Below are positions 24,161-36,395 of a DNA stretch of 64,000 nt, one piece after another. This stretch comes from Marthasterias glacialis. Taxonomy: Eukaryota; Echinodermata; Asteroidea; Forcipulatida; Asteriidae. Position numbers and translations under genes: made by a program. The stretch is from the NCBI GenBank assembly GCA_911728455.2, contig OU452222.1, positions 8,702,108 to 8,766,107 of the forward strand, given 5' to 3'. The notes under the pieces were generated by a model, which ran no database searches, was not told where the DNA came from, and worked only from the letters and a program-made list of their open reading frames with translations. Position 1 is the first letter of the stretch. Each line of letters begins with the position of its first letter.

Positions 24161-24796
24161 TTATTCCCAAAATGGTGAGCGTTGCACAGTCACCACGTGT
24201 GACGTGCGTGTAAGGGGTCAATATTCGTCGCCGGTTCCGAATCCGTCCAAAATAATTTTTTTGACAGTTTTTTGTTTTTCAAATTTCTATATTTGGTGTC
24301 CTTTACATTTCTGCAAAGTTTTATGTCTTGAAAGTATTACTAATTACGCTATTTGGAAAAAATATCGAATCATTGTGCTTCATTGATTTGCGTTTTCACG
24401 AAGTGGCAAATCCGCGCACTGTATGTATAAACGAATGGCGGCTGTGTGATGGCGAGTCTGTTGTGCTCAGCGTTTTGCGTTTTCGCAAAGTGACGAATCT
24501 TTTCTGAGCTTAGCAGCTGTGTAACAAAACATCAAAAGAAATAAAAAGGTGTCTGTTCATGTTACTTTATACACCACCGTATCACTGGAAAATATTACAT
24601 ACTTTCGACAAAAAGACCGGTCAAAATACAATTTTCAAAAGGTGAAAACTTCAAAAGCGCTTTTCTCAAAATGCTGTTTTGCTGCTGCGTACGCGGATTC
24701 GCCGGTTCGTGAAAACGGTGACGTATTGTGTTTACCAAATCAATCTTTGAACACTGAGGAATGTTTATCTATTTTATCTTGCCTTTTATGTGCCAG

Positions 24797-25023
24797 GATT
24801 ACGGTATGACTATCCTACTTGAAGAGACCTGGAACGACCCAAGGCTGGCCTTCGCTAATTATACATCCCTCCCCCACATCTCGTCAGGGATGGGCGTGGC
24901 TGAACGAATCTGGGTACCAGACCTGTTCTTCGCCAATGAGAAACGGGCAAGCTTTCATTCTGTCACGGTACACAATAGGTTGATCAGAGTATATCCCAAC
25001 GGAGACATATTCTACAGTATGAA
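24797..25023 (+). CDS. Receptor exon 2 (227 nt): binding loops D, A and E
   Basis: The acceptor is ...TGTGCCAG and the donor GTAAGTA. The exon encodes 75 residues plus two bases. It contains TWNDPRLAF (loop D/strand 2 region), the family signature WVPDLFFANEK (loop A) and RLIRVYPNGDIFYSM (loop E strand), all diagnostic for anionic Cys-loop receptors. One N-glycosylation sequon (NYT) is present. In the segment matching GlyR IFLRQ the sequence reads ILLEE, so the arginine that binds the agonist carboxylate in GlyR and GluCl is glutamate here (residue 31). The segment is one codon longer than the 224-nt vertebrate counterpart as I remember it. A 13-kb intron follows. Confidence 0.95.
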
Positions 25024-25202
25024 GTAAGTACATAATATATAAAGTTAGTCATTATTGCTGTATCCCTTAGTGGTAACCCAACTAAGTTACCTGTCCTTGT
25101 TTATTTTGTATTGTCCATTTCACCCATTCTCTCTACAGGTTTAACCCGTTTAGGTTTTCTCTCTCTATATATATGGACTTGTTTTATGTCTATACTTTGT
25201 CT

Positions 25203-25245
25203 ATGCCTCTGACGAAGGTCCGGTTTGGATCGAAAGGCGAAGGCC
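25203..25245 (+). ncRNA. Hammerhead-ribozyme-like core (Penelope-type remnant)
   Basis: CTGACGA (25209-25215), GGTCC-GGTTT-GGATC and GAAA (25232-25235) reproduce the same core as the minus-strand copy at 11.8 kb. Next comes GGC-GAAG-GCC, a plausible 3-bp stem III, but the following bases are ACC instead of the UH cleavage dinucleotide, so this copy is probably inactive. It lies about 190 bp after receptor exon 2. Confidence 0.5.
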
Positions 25246-25554
25246 ACCACTCCCCATTTTGAATATGTGTACACTAGAGGGCGCACCGCATCACGTGACC
25301 CGTGCCGACACTGCTGGGTTCATTGCCCTCTCAGATAAAGGCGGACTTGTTATCCGTAAGAAGTAGAATGTTTCTATGAGTCTGTATTTTTATTTTTTAT
25401 TTTTTATTTTTTATTTATTTATCCCTGATATTTATTATCCCTCATCCCATGTCTACCTTTTTTATCTTTGTTTTTCTTTTCCATATAAAATGCACAGACT
25501 AAGATTTGAAACCATACACGATTTAATCGCGACTGTTTGGAGCTTAAATGTAAC

Positions 25555-25925
25555 CCATCGCCTAAATTTAGCCTATCGCCTAAATTTAGCCTAGACCTAA
25601 ATGTAGTCCAAGCACTGTACCTAAATGTAACGCTGACCTAAATAAAAATCAAGTCCTTTACCAAAGCTTAGCCCTGGTACACTCAGGTACAGAGTTTGGG
25701 CTACATTTAGGTTCATGTTACATTTTGTGTACTAGGTTGGGGCTACGTTTAGGTTCATGCTACACTTTGTATACCAGGTTGGGACTACAATTAAGTTCGG
25801 GCTACATTTAAGCACCAGTGTGGGCAGGGGCTACATTTAGGTTCAGCTACATTGAGGTACAGGGTTGAGGCTTCAATTAAGTCCTGGCTACATGTTTGAG
25901 GTGTCGGGCTAAATTTAGGTGGCGT
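25555..25925. repeat. Degenerate tandem repeat with 'GGCTACATTTAGG' core, locus 1
   Basis: CCTAAATTTAGCC, GGGCTACATTTAGGTTCATG and AGGTTGGGGCTA recur at least eight times in irregular units of roughly 40-60 bp. The left part carries the core in the opposite orientation (TAGCCTATCGCCTAAATTTAG), so the array changes direction near 25670. Confidence 0.8.
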
Positions 25926-26985
25926 ACACCAAAACTGAACAACTTACGAACACCGACAACCCTTTCTTACTTCGCATCCTGAAAAATCCACATAGCCAAG
26001 ATTGCATTCGAGATGTTGATAGAACAGCCAGGGGTTGTTTTATAAACAAACGCTCAAACCAAGACTTTTGTTTTTCCGAAATGGTACGAGTAGGTAGACG
26101 TAGACCCAACATAACCCCAAGGCATTAGCTCACTTTCATTTTGTGCATAATATACAGATCAAATGAAGTTTTTTACGTACTGGCTGGCGGCAAAGCAAAG
26201 CAAAAGGTCAACTGGGCTGTTTGTCTTATACATGGCAATCTTCATAGTTCACAGAGAATAACAACATTAAACAGCGGCCTCGGTGTCGGAGTCCATGAAC
26301 ACCTACAGCCTCGCTTTCAGATTAAAACAATTAATACAACAGAAACACTTCAATTTATATCAGAGTGACTAAATCGAGGTTTTTTTACGGGGAAAATAAT
26401 CTTGTCCCTTATAAATTATAATGAAAACACATTCGTGACTGTTTTGGGCTACAGGGGGCAGGGTAAAGATGGCGAATTTGGTCGACAGAGGGGGTTAATT
26501 AGATGGCAATTAGTGTTTTATGGTCATCTTCCAATGCGACATGCGTATACCTTCATCCTGATGTACAAACGTTTATCCGAGACAAGGCACTGGATCGAAA
26601 AAATAGTCTGGTCACTTCGATATGGAAATCGTCAAACGATAAAAGGGAATCTGACTTAGGTGCTCACGCCCACACCAACAACTAAACTTGTATGTCAAAG
26701 TTCTCGAGCCAAAAACTTCTCTTTGAAGTTGTTTGTCCGCGTCGTCTCCGTGTACTGGAAATGAAATCGAGGACGCTCACGGTTGTTCAAACCACATGGG
26801 TCCCTTTTGCTAAAGTCCTCTGTATCAACACAGTAAGACACGCTCGTATTTGTCATAGAGCACCTATCTTTACCCTCCAAGTGTTTGGACTTAAATTTGG
26901 AGTGACGTCTCCTTTGGTTTTGTACACGAAAGCGAATGGGAATGTCTCGGTTTGTCGAACCACTCGGATCCCCCTTTTTTATGCA

Positions 26986-27222
26986 TACTCTTAATGAAAG
27001 AGTGGGAAAAAACCTCGTTTGTCCACTGTACCACTCTTGCAAAGAGCCATATGGCAGCCAGCTCTTCACAGTGAAAGACGGGTATTTTCAACTTTAATCT
27101 CAGTAAAGTTCGCTCAAATTTCACTCAAAAAGGGTGATGCACAGTGAGTTACACTCTCAAAAGAGCAAAACTGACACCACTCGGGCGAGAGAAATTTTAA
27201 CTATTTTACATTTAGAAAGATG
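26986..27222. mobile_element. Foldback MITE, partial second copy
   Basis: It shares ACTCTTAATG(AAAGAGTG) at the left, the central AAGAGCCATATGGC, CGCTCAAATTTCACTC, CACCACTCGGG(C/T) and TTTTACATT(TA)AGA at the right with 16005-16400. Much of the left arm is deleted, so the long hairpin is lost. Confidence 0.8.
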
Positions 27223-29563
27223 ATCACATACCAAGATAGACGTGATGTTGAATGAGAATGTACGCAATGACATCTGGTACTCAGCGGGAACAAGTTTCAT
27301 TTTGGATTTACCAGCAACCCGGAGGCTGCTATGCTTTTATGATGTTGTCTTATGTAGATCCTTCAAGGTTGTACTTATATTCATTAATATCCCCCAGCCA
27401 TTGCACCCATGACTTGATCTTCGGGAGAGAATTAATGGTCTAATTAGTATTCGAGCAATATTCTTGAGATTGTTAAAGGCTCCGTGCATTCCCTACGTCT
27501 ATAGTTTTCAAGGAACCCGCCACAACAGACAACCTGTGAAAACTTCGTCAAATTAGGCGCTCACGTTTTTGTAAAACCATTGAGCTGTGGTTCATGTTTT
27601 CCCATTTGATTTTGATAATAGAAATCTTAATTTCGATTTTGCTGATCGAAATAAGAAGAAAGAAGCAAGATTTGCGGAATAGTTTTTATCTCATGTTGGA
27701 GTATGCCAAACGGAAATAATCCCATGGACATCAAGTTTTTAAAAGGTAAACTTCCAAGTTAACATTTTTTCGTCCACTACTTTTTTAACACGTCCAATCA
27801 TAAACCTGTATCATGCTGTATAGAATCAACTCTATACTTCCATCAAAATCGCCCCACAAAATGCCCCTGTGTTAAAAGGGGAAAAAGTGCCGTAGATCAA
27901 AACCACTGTTTTGATGAAATCTCAATGCATAAATGTGATTCATATCTTTTGCAAATTCTTTTAAGGGATTGTGAACGGGAGAGAACCCACCTTGTGAATA
28001 TAGGAGTGCCTTATTTCAAGAGGTTACTGCGGCTTGTGGTGAAAATTGGACGCTTGTTTCGCGCAGTTTGTTGATCAAATTATTCGATTGTGTTTTAAGT
28101 CTGGCTCCGGGCTGCTTATTTAAGTGCTCTATTGGTCAAGATAGTACCGCTAGGTAGATTCCAGACTATAACAGCCTCATGGCTAAGATGGTTATGAAAC
28201 GTAATTTGATTAGTTACATTATGAAAATAGAAGAAAAAACATTTGAGCGAATGATTGTGAGCTAAATGACAATACATTAATAATATAAACCGTTTCATAC
28301 TGTTATTTCGTCACGTGACACGTAAAAGGCTTAATTACTTATTTATTAGCTAGGCAAGCGATTATACATTTTTTATTATTTTTTTTATTTATTTATTTTT
28401 TTGCACAACAGAAACAAATGAATCTATCACGAAAAGGTTGCAGTTAATCAGAGTCTGTCAGTTATGATTTACAAGAAAGAAACATAACTATTTTCTTTTC
28501 ATTAGTTACCATTGCGAAATCGCAGCTGAAACCTGTGCAAATTAACACGTGGGGGCCGGTGGGTTTTTATTTAAGAAGTGTATTTGTTTTGACACTGGAA
28601 TGCTTCCCTGACACCAAGCCTGCTTAATTAAGGATGATATTTACCCAAGACGTCAATCCAAGCACAGTGATACACCCTCCCATAATGATTGCTTTTCATG
28701 GGTACAATCTTAATGCAAACAAGGTTTACAAATTATTGGACCAGTATCTGACATATTTCTGTCCGTTAGGCTTGGAGTACAAATTCAACATCATTGTGTT
28801 TCTGACGGTTTGATGAGAAATCGTGTGGAAATCTGTTGGATATTAAAATTAGTGAAATGCCACATTCCCGAAACATCAGAAACTGTTTCAGAAACACTTT
28901 ATTTTCTTCTTGTTGGTTTTGTTTTGTTTTGTTTTTTTCTTTTCCTCTCCCCTTTTTATGGGTGGGGTGGGGGTCTCAGGAATATTTGAGCATTGTTTTC
29001 GGAAGAGTACATAACCAAAACAAGAATAGTTTCTTCATTAAACGTTTTTTTCAAACAGCATGTGACGGTAGTTTCTTCTAGACAAGATCTCATATTTTCA
29101 AGGAAAACAGCATATAATGATTGCAAATGAAATGAGATTGAAAATACTTAAAGAGGGGCTTCTAGGTCAAACTTACTTTTGTGATACACTCATTTTCCAA
29201 CAGATAGAGTCCTTATGAAAAAGGAAAGAAATGACAAGTCTCTAACCTCACGTTAAAACAGTGTACAATTTCATTTAATTTTATACCCTTCCAGTGCGAA
29301 TTTTGTCAACATAAAAAAAAAACATCAATTGACGTCACATTTAAAATACTTGAGTCTTTACATTTTTGTACGGGAAACGTTTAGTTTATCCCTAAATTTC
29401 CTTGATATTTAATCAAAACGACATTGAATTTGACCGTTTGACTGACACGAAAGTTCCTCTTTGGAATGTACACAGACCAAATTGTTGTTGATATCCAATG
29501 ATGTTGTTTCAAATTTCGACTTACAACGTACATCATTCTAAAATGAGGTTAGAGATTTTAAAC

Positions 29564-30276
29564 AGACTGATTGCGCGATCCGCGTCACGTGACCACTGTT
29601 GGGTATAAAATGTAAACACACACGGCATCCTCCATAGGAAAGGGTGGTACGGTACACGATGATTAATGCATTAAGTTTATTCGATCGAGGCTTTTCTTGC
29701 TCGAAATCTGTGAAAGATATTCCAGAGTTTGTACCAGAGACCTTCAAGTGGCTGAATAAAGCCAGTAGGACAGTTCCAGCAAATCTTGAAACTTGTAAAA
29801 GTACCGTATAAATAAAGTTTTGAAGCTGAAATCCTCAAAAGAAATTGCTTTCCAAAACTGTGTGATTCCTTTTCCTATTCGAAATTCTGCAAGGCTAGGT
29901 ATTAATGCTCATTTTTCCAACGTTGTTTATCTTTCTTTTTTTTTTTACAGTGATTTAGGCCTACATTACAAACAAACTAACAGACGGGTGGCTACATAAT
30001 AGTCGTCCAACGCCGCTAAAAAGAAATATCTTTTTTAGTAGAATTCTGTTAAATTATGAAACAGAGATGTGAGTTAAATTAATGTCACAACATACTTACT
30101 TTAAATAAAGGGGCTGATTAACTAATTTATCACTTAACAAAAGTAAAATCTACTGTTTTCGAACTCACTCTGTGTCACGGCCTATCTCTTTGCACGTATT
30201 TTGCCATCAGCTGTTCGGCGTTATACCCAATAGGGGGTCACGTGACCACATGTCAACATTGTCGCGCAATCAGTCT
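29564..30276. mobile_element. TIR element, about 713 bp
   Basis: AGACTGATTGCGCGA near the left end and TCGCGCAATCAGTCT at the right are perfect inverted copies. Inside them, GTCACGTGACCAC and TTGGGTATAA are also mirrored on the right side (TTATACCCAA, GGTCACGTGACCAC). No transposase frame and no clear target duplication were found. Confidence 0.75.
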
Positions 30277-30279
30277 ATT

Positions 30280-32370
30280 GTTTCCACTTTCATAAGGCCT
30301 CTTTTTAATCACAAAGATGAATCTGACATTTGAACCCCTCTTTAATATTAATCTATTTCAAGTGACAACAATTTAGAGACGAATATGTCCCTTAACGAAT
30401 AAACCGACTTTACACCAAATAAGTGCCCACGTTTTGTTTTGTGTCTCTGGTAACCTACAATTTTTTTTTAATTTCTTTAAAGACAGTAAAACATTTGAAC
30501 ATCCCTTTAACGTCTTCTACACGATGCTTAGTATTCCCGCAGGAGTAAGCGACATATCTTTGTTTACTTTGGGACATCCCGGTGGTCGAGCCTCAAACGG
30601 GCCTCGGGGAATATAATCAGTCGTTGAAATGTTCGTGGAATGTTTTCGCAGTAGGACACTTTTCATTCACGATGCAGAATGATGTAAAAGAAGAACTGGA
30701 ACAAAAAACCCTCCTAGGTTCTTGACACCGATAAGAAGGTACATGTCGCGATTATAACATGACACCACACGGGCCTTTTTTGTAACCCAGCGTGTGTGGA
30801 CATTTCCACGTGGCCGTGCATCCTTAAAAACAACACACCAATGAAAAGGTAACTTAAGAGCGTCCTGTCAAAACTACCAGATCGAACTTCTTGCTATATA
30901 AGGACACAAACCAATATATTGTGATAATTGATACCGTAATTAACTTTCTTAAAAATATTCAGTGAACCCAACCAACTAATGCATTGGATAGCTATTTGAG
31001 CACAAAAAGCCAAACGCTGCAACATGCGGTCGGAAGGATAACTCTCCCGGTTTGTGTTCGAAAAAAAAAAAAAAACAACTTTGTCGCACGTTAGGAAACT
31101 CAAAGCTCAAATCGGTATTGATAAAAATAAACAAGATCGATTTTAATTTGAGAGCGTCATACTGTAAGACTAGTTGTTTGTTTAAAATATTGGCGTGTGC
31201 AAGAGAACACTTCACAAAACAGCCACTTTTTATTTTGATTTACCAAATCGAAAATAAGCAAAGTATGAACTTGCGAAAACTCCCGAACACAACGGCATCG
31301 TTTATATGCTGTTGTAGCGAAAACGTGACCACTGCATGAATTTGATGGGATTTACACATTGGATGGTGTGTTTACTAAAGAACTCTTTCGAAAACCAATG
31401 ATATAACAATATCATAAATATTATTTTATATTACCCTAAATTTATGCTGGCCCGAACCTATAAGCATTCTACATGTACATACTCAGCACAGAGTATATTT
31501 AATACTTATCATCATCTATGTACATGGTGTACAGGATTAAGCAAAATACCATTCTATCAACCAATGCAATTCTTTTATCTACTCTAAAAAAAAATGTTGT
31601 GAAGTTGTAGCTTTAAAATGAAAATGTCACGAAGTATGGTGTGGCATAAAAATGCTCTTAATTGAAGTCGAGTGTTTTTGATATCCTGAGGGAGTAGCGT
31701 ACATTTTATTTGGATCCATTATTATGAAAGAAAAAGCGCCAGCTTTGTTTTCAGTGGACTGTGGGTAGATTTAAGATCTCGGGCAGTGCTTGTGCGATTC
31801 CATCTGCTTTTTCATTGCGATTGGCATCGGTAGAATGTACAGTCAACTATGTCCCCATATCAACCGTACCGAATCTTGCTAAGCCGCCTTCTTAATCACA
31901 GTGGCAGTTAATTCTCGATGCGAGATGAAAGTTAACATATTATAGTTGTGGGAAAGATGATATCGCCAAATGCTTTTACATCCATATTTATGTCAATAGA
32001 GAATTACCTTGGCATGGATCATCTCTCGGTGTATAAACATGCAATACTTAATTGTCGCTGCAACTCAGCGGAGGAATGATGTGTCCTGTGTAGATAATTA
32101 TCAGTGAATTTCTGAGTTGCGAGGGAGACAGCTCGGAGTCGAACTCGCACTCTCTTGTGGTCGGCGAGTATGGTTTCCCACGGCGGCATGTTTCGCCCAA
32201 TTACGGCGCCATTTGCCTAATGTTTAACATTTGCAGGTTGTTCGGTAGGTTGCCACGGTTAGTGATGGGAAAATGTTGTGTATTGAGGAAAAGAGAGTCA
32301 AGAGAAAACCACATAAATGTAGTTTTGTTGTTTGTGAATGCCTACTGCACTTTTAATAGTCTTATATAAA
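30280..32370. other. Intronic sequence, nothing recognised
   Basis: An A-run (about 31061-31075) is the only simple feature. No exon, RNA gene or repeat was recognised. Confidence 0.5.
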
Positions 32371-33022
32371 TCGTCACCGGTCCCACGAAGTGATACAAAT
32401 ATCAAAGCGCGTAAAAAGAACGTTTTGAGATATTTGCATTTTAAAAGATGCTAAATTTAAAACTCAAAATGCTGCAGTAACCTACTTAAACTTTCTTGTG
32501 CAGTTTGAATGCCCGAATGTGTTTTGTTAAGAGTTAGATCTTTTCAATATCATAATACAAAATCTCCAAAACATTGATTAATTATCACAATTATTCGTCA
32601 AACATGAAGGACTGGTCTGTTCGTGAAAACGCAAAATCACGATGACCTACATTTGTCCACATCTTTAGTGTATGTTTTTACATAGTGAAGGGCGCGCATG
32701 TCACGTGATCACGCGCATACTAACATGAGTGTCACTTCGTGAAAACGCAAATACGACTTGACCTAGATGCCAGTCAAATTTTATCAATGTATTTTGCACA
32801 TGTTTAGGGATTTGTGTCTCTTCGTGAAAACGCAAAATGCAACTACTTAGATGAATGCTCAATTACCAATTTATGTAATAAAGAAATTAAGCATATTTTT
32901 TGAATAAGAAGCAATTTGGGATGGCTTAAAATCATGTTTTAAAGGCAAAAAGTGAAAAAATCTCAAAAGTGTAAAAAACGTTATTGTTGACATTTTGTGT
33001 CAGTTCGTGGGACCGGTGACGA
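32371..33022. mobile_element. TIR element with internal TTCGTGAAAACGCAAA repeats
   Basis: The left end TCGTCACCGGTCCCACGAA and right end TTCGTGGGACCGGTGACGA are inverted copies (23 bp with one mismatch when extended). Inside, TTCGTGAAAACGCAAA occurs near 32618, 32735 and 32821. The same motif in reverse (TTTGCGTTTTCACGAAG) is found near 24387. There is no coding frame. Confidence 0.85.
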
Positions 33023-33194
33023 AATATGACAATTCCCATTGTTGTCAATAAACACATAATGCGGAAAAACATGGGAAGTTTGTACCAAATAAGGTAATCA
33101 GATTCACCAAAAAAACACTTAAAAATGGGTTTGTGCTTTGGCGGGAATTTTGTGCTTATGTGCTTGCGCCAAATCGTAAGTTTAAAAAAAAGTG

Positions 33195-33975
33195 TTGGGA
33201 AACATTTTGTCAGAAGGGAACGCTTAGCACGGCAATAGGTATGTCAGGTTTATGTAGGGATACCAAGTGCGCCCTCAGTGTTCTTGATGCGTCTGATGTA
33301 ACTTTCTTATTTGCATATTCACTACAAAAACTTAAAGTTTAAGCACGCGTCCTTTTGACCTTTCTCTTTTCCGTTTGACTCAAAGCGAGGAAGAGCACCT
33401 TTTTTCTGAGTAATTCTTAATTTGTAGGGAGCATGGCTCTTGTCATAAATTCGTCATCTGAGAGGATAGTTGTATAGTGTCCCCAATTATCATTATTTGG
33501 TTTTATACCATCAGAGACTTTTCGAGGGATGGATAAATCGTTTTTATGTGATATATTTGTGTAGTATCGTGTATCGCGGACACGTGCTAAACAGCTTACT
33601 TTCTTGTTAGAGACCATTATATTTTACTGTGTTGTGCTATTGTAATATGTTATACCTACTGCAACTATTTCAAGAAATAAATTAGTTGCAGGATCTAGTA
33701 TATCTTGAGACGTCATCCTGTCGATTTTGTGTCAGAATGGAACGCTTTGCAAGGCAATTGGTATGTCAAGTTTTATGTAGGGATACCAAGTGCGCCCTCA
33801 GTGTTCTGGATGGGCCTGATGCAATTTTCCTATTTTGCATATTCACTACAGAAAGTTAAAACTTGTGTCCGCGACCTTTGGATCTTTTCTTGCCGTCATT
33901 CTGTGGATTTTGTAGTGTTGGTAAATGCTTGTACTTTTCCAGTAAGGGACCGTTCCTCCTTCCTCCCCCACCCCA
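33195..33975. repeat. Dispersed repeat family 'GGGATACCAAGTGCGCC', two head-to-tail copies
   Basis: The GGGATACCAAGTGCGCC head occurs at about 33257 and 33781, each preceded by a GTCAGAA(G/T)GGAACGCTT(A/T)GC(A) block. The distal end has GGACCGTTCCTCCTTCC as in the 18-kb copy. Confidence 0.85.
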
Positions 33976-34989
33976 CCCCCCTCCACCCCACCCCCCTCAT
34001 ACGATTGGGACAGATTACTTCATTTATAATCAGTAAGTTTGCAGATTAAAAATCGTCAATTATCTGTGCCTTATCACAAATAAAATGCCCTTTAAAGCAT
34101 TACCCTTTAAAGCATTACGTCGTGGAGGAGACATTCCACTTTTTCTGTATGCGTTAATTTGGAAATGGGGAAAAACGTACAGCAGGTTTTTTTACGCTTC
34201 CACCTCGAGTTTCTGACATTAAATTACCATCTTTCTATATTAGTGCTAAGTTTTTCTTTTGCTTGAAAACCTGAAGGAATTTTGTTCGAAGGAATAGGTA
34301 TGGAAAAAAACGTTTAAGCGCCAATGAATCCATGATATAAATGTGTAAAAGCAATACAAAAAGCTGGTCTCGATTCTGCCTGGACAAACAGGCCAGGGAC
34401 ACAGTATGGAATTTCTCACCAACACACGACACGGGGCAAGGTTTTCAATCAGGGGAGGTTAGGTAAATACTTGCCCGTCGTTGGCGGGAAATAATCTGCT
34501 ATGTTAGGCGTGTGGAAGTTTGGAAAGAGCAGAATGCTTTGTAGATAAATTTGATTTCGCGTGTGAAGGGATGCGGGGTGGAGGAGGAGGGTGGACACGC
34601 GATACGCGTGATGTCCTGGGCTCTAATTTTAACTTGCCCACTCCCTCTTCAGACTGATATCTTATTTGTTCAGTCATGCTCTCTCATCGGTCGCAAAGGC
34701 CTCACCGCCCAGGCATTATCCGTCCCCCGGCCATGTACTTGGCATATGGTATGAATCCACAAGAATAGATCTTATGGAGACAGCAAAAATTAATCATTCA
34801 GTATAAGCACCCAAAGAAGACAAGCTTCTTGAAAGCTTGCCTTTTCTTAATATTGTCCAACTTGTTCCACTTAAGATCGTTACTCTCAAAATTAATTAAC
34901 GATACATTATGTGGCCTATCGATTATGATCCCAAGTCAACCGGCTGTGTGGTACCTCACTATAGCCCGGAACAGTGTAACGTCGTTTTT

Positions 34990-35350
34990 AGTATATGTTT
35001 GGGGCTACATTTGGGTTAGGGTTACATTTAGATGCAGGGTTAGGGCTACATTTTGATCCTAGGCTAAATTTAGGTACAAGGTTGGGGCTACATTTAGATC
35101 CCTGGCTAAATTTAGGTACAAGGTTGGGGCTACATTTAGAAACCAGGCTAAATTTAGGTACAAGGTTGGGGCTACATTTAGAAACCAGGCTAAATTTAGG
35201 TACAAGGTTGGAGCTACATATCCCAGGCTAAATAATTTAGGTATAGGGTTGGGGTTACATTTAGATCCCGTTCTACACTTGGGTACATGGTTGTGGCTAC
35301 ACGTCGATCCCAGGCTAAATTTGTGTACAGGGTCGGGGCTACAATTAGGT
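34990..35350. repeat. 42-bp tandem array with 'GGCTAAATTTAGG' core, locus 2
   Basis: GGCTAAATTTAGGTACAAGG recurs at 35062, 35104, 35146 and 35188, exactly 42 bp apart. Looser copies lie on both sides. The sequence GGTTGGGGCTACATTTAG links it to the array at 25.6-25.9 kb. The period is a multiple of three, so a frame stays open (LGTRLGLHL repeats), but nothing else suggests translation. Confidence 0.9.
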
Positions 35351-36074
35351 TGAAAAAAAAATGTCGGTTAAGTACTGCATTAAGTCCTGCAATGACTTTC
35401 ACGTGAATAACACAATCATAGTACATGGAAGGAAGTTGATGAAATAATTGCATCTTTGGTACAAGAATGAGAATGTCTACTTACGCTGTTGCAGACACTG
35501 TTTCTTCAAAATAAAATTGACAATTCCAATTTGGAATATTCCTTTATCCCACAAGATCTCAGTGTAATAATGTAACTCGTTGGGGGATCTAAATGACTGA
35601 TTCGCCGTGTTTGATGTGGGGCCGCGGGACCGGAGGCAACCAATTAGGCACCAGGCAATAATTAGTCTCATAGAATTATCCCCATAATCTGCAACTTGGT
35701 TTTTGTCTGCATATTGAATACATTGTTCATCATGCACGTATAAGAGGGTCATGACAAAACAGCTAATCTATGTTGACATTTTGTTTCTTCAAAATTTAAA
35801 CAAAACGGTGTAGTCGCTGATTCATGGTAACCTTTAAGTTGAAGCAAAAACAATTATTAAACAAAATTGATATAAGAAGGGTAAACAAACGCATGTGTGG
35901 ATGAGCTATTGGGAGAGGAGGCTAAGATGCATTCTGGGAGATAAAGGTACGGCGTCTTGAAAAAGGCCCACGCTCTTCTAAAGTATTCCACACACGAGGA
36001 GAGCAAAGAATTGAATGTTGCTCATAGATTGAGGTGTGAGTGAAAGGAACAGACAGATTGGTACGGGATCTAGT

Positions 36075-36395
36075 GAAGTGACCGTGAGCGAGCGGTTTAG
36101 TGCGTAGGGCTCAAGTTCTTGGTGGCTATGTCATCAGGATGTGGGTTCGAATCCCGGTCATGACACATGTGTCCTTGAGCAAGACACTTAACTATCATTG
36201 ATTCAAATCTGGGAAGAGGCAGTTATGTTTGTCTCGCAATGGATTCATTTACCCCTCCCTGTTCTTAGCTGTGATGTGAAGAGACTTGCGTCTAGATCTC
36301 TCCATGTCTTGTTTCTGCACATTGGGGCAGGTTTCTATCCCTTCAAAAAGTAGCCCACACCTCGAGTGGCCTCAGGGCCTTGTGATGGGTGAATT
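36075..36395 (+). mobile_element. tRNA-derived SINE, plus strand
   Basis: Its order is GAGCGAGCGGTTTAGTGCG (A-box head), GTGGGTTCGAATCCCGG (exact B box), TGTCCTTGAGCAAGACACTT, then a tRNA-unrelated body with TTCTGCACATTGGGGCAGG to the end. The order matches the minus-strand SINE at 18.9-19.1 kb. Confidence 0.87.

Larger units (their letters stand above)
20822..24796 (+). other. Receptor intron (4.0 kb)
   Basis: It lies between the 68-nt exon and the 227-nt exon. It holds an AAAC-rich simple repeat (about 20930-21010), a C-run near 21441-21456, the piggyBac-like MITE at 22426-22995 and a pair of diverged direct repeats (about 23000-23095 and 24055-24160). No further exon was recognised. Confidence 0.8.

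Noticed and set aside
34995..35231. Repeat protein LGTRLGLHL on the plus strand.
   Set aside because: Explained by the 42-bp tandem period within an intron.
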